Source: Flavobacteriales bacterium (GTDB lineage Bacteria > Bacteroidota > Bacteroidia > Flavobacteriales_D > Sanyastnellaceae). From it: a stretch of DNA of 52,597 nt. The number at the start of each line of letters is the position of its first letter. Within the stretch, counting starts at the first letter, position 1. A model generated the notes under the pieces. The model was not told the DNA's origin, searched no databases, and saw only the letters and a list, made by a program, of their open reading frames with translations. A program made the translations under genes and the position numbers. The stretch covers positions 1-52,597 of the forward strand of contig JAPKCA010000004.1 of NCBI GenBank assembly GCA_028823145.1, read 5' to 3'. Below, one piece after another: positions 50,270 through 52,597 of the stretch.

Positions 50270-52045
50270 TTATACGTAGAGGTTTTCGATGAGATGATTG
50301 TAGCGTTCCTTAATGGGCTTGCGCTTGAGCTTCATGGTGGGCGTTAATTCCCCATTCTCAATGGTGAAGAGTTGACCCAAGACTCGAATGGCTTTAACAC
50401 GTTCCCATTGGGCGAATGGTTCCATTAACTGTACCACATCCTCCATGATGCGCTGAACAATCCGTTCGTCTTGTGCGATACCTTCCATTCCAGGAAATGG
50501 ATGATTCTTGCGTTTGCACCATTCTTCAACTCCAGCTTCATTAGGAACGACCAAGGCTCCAGGAAATTTTTGACCGTCGCCCACAACCATCACCTGTTCG
50601 ATGTAAAGCGACGCTTTCATGGCATTCTCCAGCAATTGAGGCGCAACATATTTCCCTCCAGATGTCTTGAACATCTCCTTTTTCCGATCGGTTATTTTTA
50701 AAAACCCTTCATCAAATTGGCCAATGTCTCCTGTATGGAACCATTCTCCGCTCATGACTTCGGCCGTCTTTTGCTCGTCTTTATAATACCCCATCATGAC
50801 GTTGTGGCCCTTGACGAGAATCTCTCCGTCATCCCCAAACTTCACGTCCACGCCATCAATGAGTTTCCCGACATATCCGATTCGCATCAGGCCTGGCTCC
50901 ACATTCGTGTTGACTGTGACAACGGGGGATGTTTCGGTGAGTCCGTAGCCTTCATAGATTGGAATGCCAGCGGCATTGAAAAAACGCGCCAAACGCGGAG
51001 CCAATGCGGCAGATCCACACGCGACCGCTCTAATGTTGTCCAACCCTAGGGCCGTCTTGACTTTGCTGAAGACCAATTTGCGGGCCAATCCCAATCGCCA
51101 TTCATACCATGCGCCATTCTGACCATCCGGTTCCCAGCGCAATGCCAAGCCAAGTGCCCAGTTGAAAATCCCGGCTTTGATCCCTCCAGCGGCTCGACCT
51201 TTGGCGACAATGCCATCGTAGAATTTCTCCAACAATCGCGGGACTGCCGTAAAAACGGTGGGTTGCGAATGGGCCAAATCTTCCTTGATCGTCTCAAGGC
51301 TTTCTCCAAAGTAAATGTTGGCCCCGATGTACATGTACAAGTAATGGATCATGCGCTCGAAAATGTGGCATACGGGCAAGAAACTGAGGGTACGGTATGG
51401 CTCGTTTATTAAAACGCCTGGAATTCTTGGAATGCTCTTGAGGATATTTTGAACGATGTTGCTGTGGCTCAACATGACTCCTTTCGGAGTTCCAGTCGTT
51501 CCAGAAGTGTAAATGATGGTTGCCATATCCTCCGGCTTGACAGCGGCCATCCGCCGCTCCATTTCTTCTTGTTGTGCTTCGCTGCCGGCTTCTGAAATTG
51601 TCGACCAATTCGTTCCATTGGCAGCGTGTTCGAAAACAAAAACTGCTTCAAGCGATGGAACACGCGTCTTCACGGCCATCACCTTATCATATAAGTCTTG
51701 ATTGCTCACCACGCAGAACTTCGATTCACTGTGGTTCAAGATGAACTCGTAATCCGCTTCAGTCATGGTTGGATAAATCGGCACGTTGATGCCGCCTGCC
51801 GACATGATACCGTGGTCCATGATATTCCATTCGCAGCGGTTGTTGTGCGAGATGAGGGCCACCTTATCCCCCGAATTCATCCCCATGGCAATCAATCCAC
51901 GGGATACCTGTTCCACGGCTTCGATGAACGTTGCGGTGGAATAGGTCATGCGGTTGCCGCCGTTGGGCATCGTCATCATTATATCCAAAGGCTGATTTGC
52001 AAGCTGATAACGAGGAAAGTCAAAAAGACGAGTTGGAGAATTCAT
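50270..52045 (-). CDS. Long-chain-fatty-acid--CoA ligase (AMP-binding)
   Basis: 591 residues. The AMP-binding motif I-Y-T-S-G-T-T-G-T-P-K-G-V-M, then Y-G-L-T-E-T-S-P and the hinge/dehydratase motif T-G-D-I-G-Q-F, D-R-K-K-E-M-F-K-T-S-G-G-K-Y are clear. The C-terminal Lys segment is T-P-T-M-K-L-K-R-K. It is of the eukaryotic-like FAA1/FadD15 type. It activates fatty acids for lipid synthesis or degradation. First visible gene of the operon that continues with PAP2 and crcB. Confidence 0.94.
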   Translation of the reverse strand: MNSPTRLFDFPRYQLANQPLDIMMTMPNGGNRMTYSTATFIEAVEQVSRGLIAMGMNSGDKVALISHNNRCEWNIMDHGIMSAGGINVPIYPTMTEADYEFILNHSESKFCVVSNQDLYDKVMAVKTRVPSLEAVFVFEHAANGTNWSTISEAGSEAQQEEMERRMAAVKPEDMATIIYTSGTTGTPKGVMLSHSNIVQNILKSIPRIPGVLINEPYRTLSFLPVCHIFERMIHYLYMYIGANIYFGESLETIKEDLAHSQPTVFTAVPRLLEKFYDGIVAKGRAAGGIKAGIFNWALGLALRWEPDGQNGAWYEWRLGLARKLVFSKVKTALGLDNIRAVACGSAALAPRLARFFNAAGIPIYEGYGLTETSPVVTVNTNVEPGLMRIGYVGKLIDGVDVKFGDDGEILVKGHNVMMGYYKDEQKTAEVMSGEWFHTGDIGQFDEGFLKITDRKKEMFKTSGGKYVAPQLLENAMKASLYIEQVMVVGDGQKFPGALVVPNEAGVEEWCKRKNHPFPGMEGIAQDERIVQRIMEDVVQLMEPFAQWERVKAIRVLGQLFTIENGELTPTMKLKRKPIKERYNHLIENLYV

Positions 52046-52155
52046 ATGGTGATCGTTTGGTCTGGGTAAACTGGAGACAAAATCTTGTCAAACAGGCACA
52101 TCGAGGGCAATTTAATACAAGGACTATAAAATGCAAGGGAAAGTTTGTGTCACCA

Positions 52156-52597
52156 TCACAAGGGGTGTCCACAGTACTTGCAATGGGATGCATCTACATC
52201 GTGTCCGTCACGTCCACAACTGGGGCATGCTTGAGTCGAAACAGGGGGAGTCGCTTTGCCGGATAGACGTGGGCGAACCAATTCCATCCCCAGCATCCCG
52301 GTTGGTACGGCAATGATGGCGTAGCCGATGATCATCATGATGGACGCGAGCATTTGTCCCAAAACCGTCACAGGGGCAATGTCGCCATATCCCACGGTGG
52401 TCACTGTAACGATGGCCCAATAGATACTGCGCGGAATACTTGAAAAACCGGCTTGACCATCTTCAATGATGTACATCAACGTGCCGATGATGGTTACCAA
52501 GGCTACAACGACACTCAAAAACACGACGATACGCTTACGGCTTGCTCGAAGAGCCGCCTGCAATCCTCGAGCTTCATTTAGAAATCCGACGAGCTTG
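52156..52597 (-). CDS. Voltage-gated-type potassium channel, 3' part, with zinc-ribbon tail
   Basis: The frame is open to the window edge, so the start lies outside; about 146 residues are visible. The first visible part (F-L-N-E-A-R-G-L-Q-A-A-L-R-A-S-R-K-R) resembles an S4-S5 region. S5, the pore helix, the selectivity filter T-V-G-Y-G-D and S6 follow. The C-terminal tail has C-P-S-C...C-K-Y-C-G, two CxxC pairs forming a zinc ribbon. A TTG at 52563 could be misread as the start, but the similarity continues upstream. It conducts K+ across the inner membrane. Confidence 0.88.
   Translation of the reverse strand, partial: KLVGFLNEARGLQAALRASRKRIVVFLSVVVALVTIIGTLMYIIEDGQAGFSSIPRSIYWAIVTVTTVGYGDIAPVTVLGQMLASIMMIIGYAIIAVPTGMLGMELVRPRLSGKATPPVSTQACPSCGRDGHDVDASHCKYCGHPL

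Noticed and set aside
49674-50290. Fluoride riboswitch upstream of crcB
   Set aside because: crcB overlaps the PAP2 gene by 4 bp and PAP2 starts 9 nt after the ligase stop, so there is no leader that could hold a riboswitch.
1-52597. CRISPR arrays, insertion sequences, prophage or defence genes
   Set aside because: I looked for regular repeats, transposase or integrase motifs and toxin-antitoxin pairs and saw none; the gene content is core metabolism and envelope.

Overview
The window comes from a chromosome of a Bacteroidota bacterium, most likely within or near the Flavobacteriales. The evidence is: two secreted proteins with C-terminal type IX secretion (T9SS) sorting domains, a bacillithiol gene (bshB1), a fused SecDF, a long-form IspH, a DUF6728 small membrane protein, a PafA-type phosphatase, hardly any Shine-Dalgarno sites, and many Bacteroidota-type -7 promoter elements (TAnnTTTG). 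Coding density is very high, with many 1-8 bp gene overlaps. I see no phage, insertion sequence, CRISPR array or rRNA. The only gene-free stretch over 300 bases (28953-29397) holds a pseudogene.

Layout. 1-1466: DUF2007 tail, cdsA, psd (phospholipid synthesis). 1538-3454: T9SS-exported beta-propeller-like protein. 3557-5116: cinA and rpmB. 5188-13377 (minus): a prohibitin-like gene, then a six-gene run (read from the right) of N-acetylmuramoyl-L-alanine amidase, MCE/MlaD protein, two Fe-S redox proteins, fabG and a VWA membrane protein. Divergent from it is lptD (13376-15841). 15852-17130: DUF6728 and ridA (minus), trpG/pabA (plus). 17201-20604 (minus): three lipoproteins (CsgG/FlgO-like with TPRs, LPP20-like, small LPP20-like). 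20738-28952 (plus): saccharopine dehydrogenase-like gene, a hypothetical, ispH, a small membrane protein, mutL, two rhomboid proteases, an EEP-family phosphatase. 28966-29315 (minus): a deletion scar of a carotenoid operon. 29398-32501: bshB1, a flippase and a GT4 glycosyltransferase. 32629-34717: a T9SS-exported haem/copper monooxygenase-like protein and a thioredoxin-fold protein. 34756-34830: tRNA-His. 35040-39003 (minus): trxB, an RluA-type synthase, panB, a CaCA antiporter, tatA. 39094-42171: M1 peptidase. 42258-45188 (minus): secDF. 45276-45965: DUF4159 protein. 45962-52045 (minus): M61 peptidase, pafA-like phosphatase, fluoride channel, PAP2 phosphatase, acyl-CoA ligase. 52156-52597 (minus): 3' part of a K+ channel gene.

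How the genes work together. Most of the window concerns the cell envelope: phospholipid head groups and acyl chains (cdsA, psd, fabG, acyl-CoA ligase, PAP2), LPS and polysaccharide export (lptD, flippase, glycosyltransferase), lipid trafficking and wall remodelling (MCE protein, amidase), and protein export (secDF, tatA, T9SS cargo).

Most notable observations: (1) a fused remnant of an FAD oxidoreductase N-terminus (probably crtI) and a lycopene-cyclase C-terminus, recording loss of carotenoid genes by one deletion; (2) a TAnnTTTG box placed 4-5 nt before the start codon of seven genes, which predicts leaderless mRNAs; (3) two facing promoters at the amidase/lptD junction whose start codons share one CATG; (4) a T9SS-exported protein with a haem c motif and all six copper ligands of peptidylglycine monooxygenase; (5) a membrane Fe-S redox pair embedded in an envelope operon; (6) a CsgG/LPP20 lipoprotein trio in an organism group without flagella.
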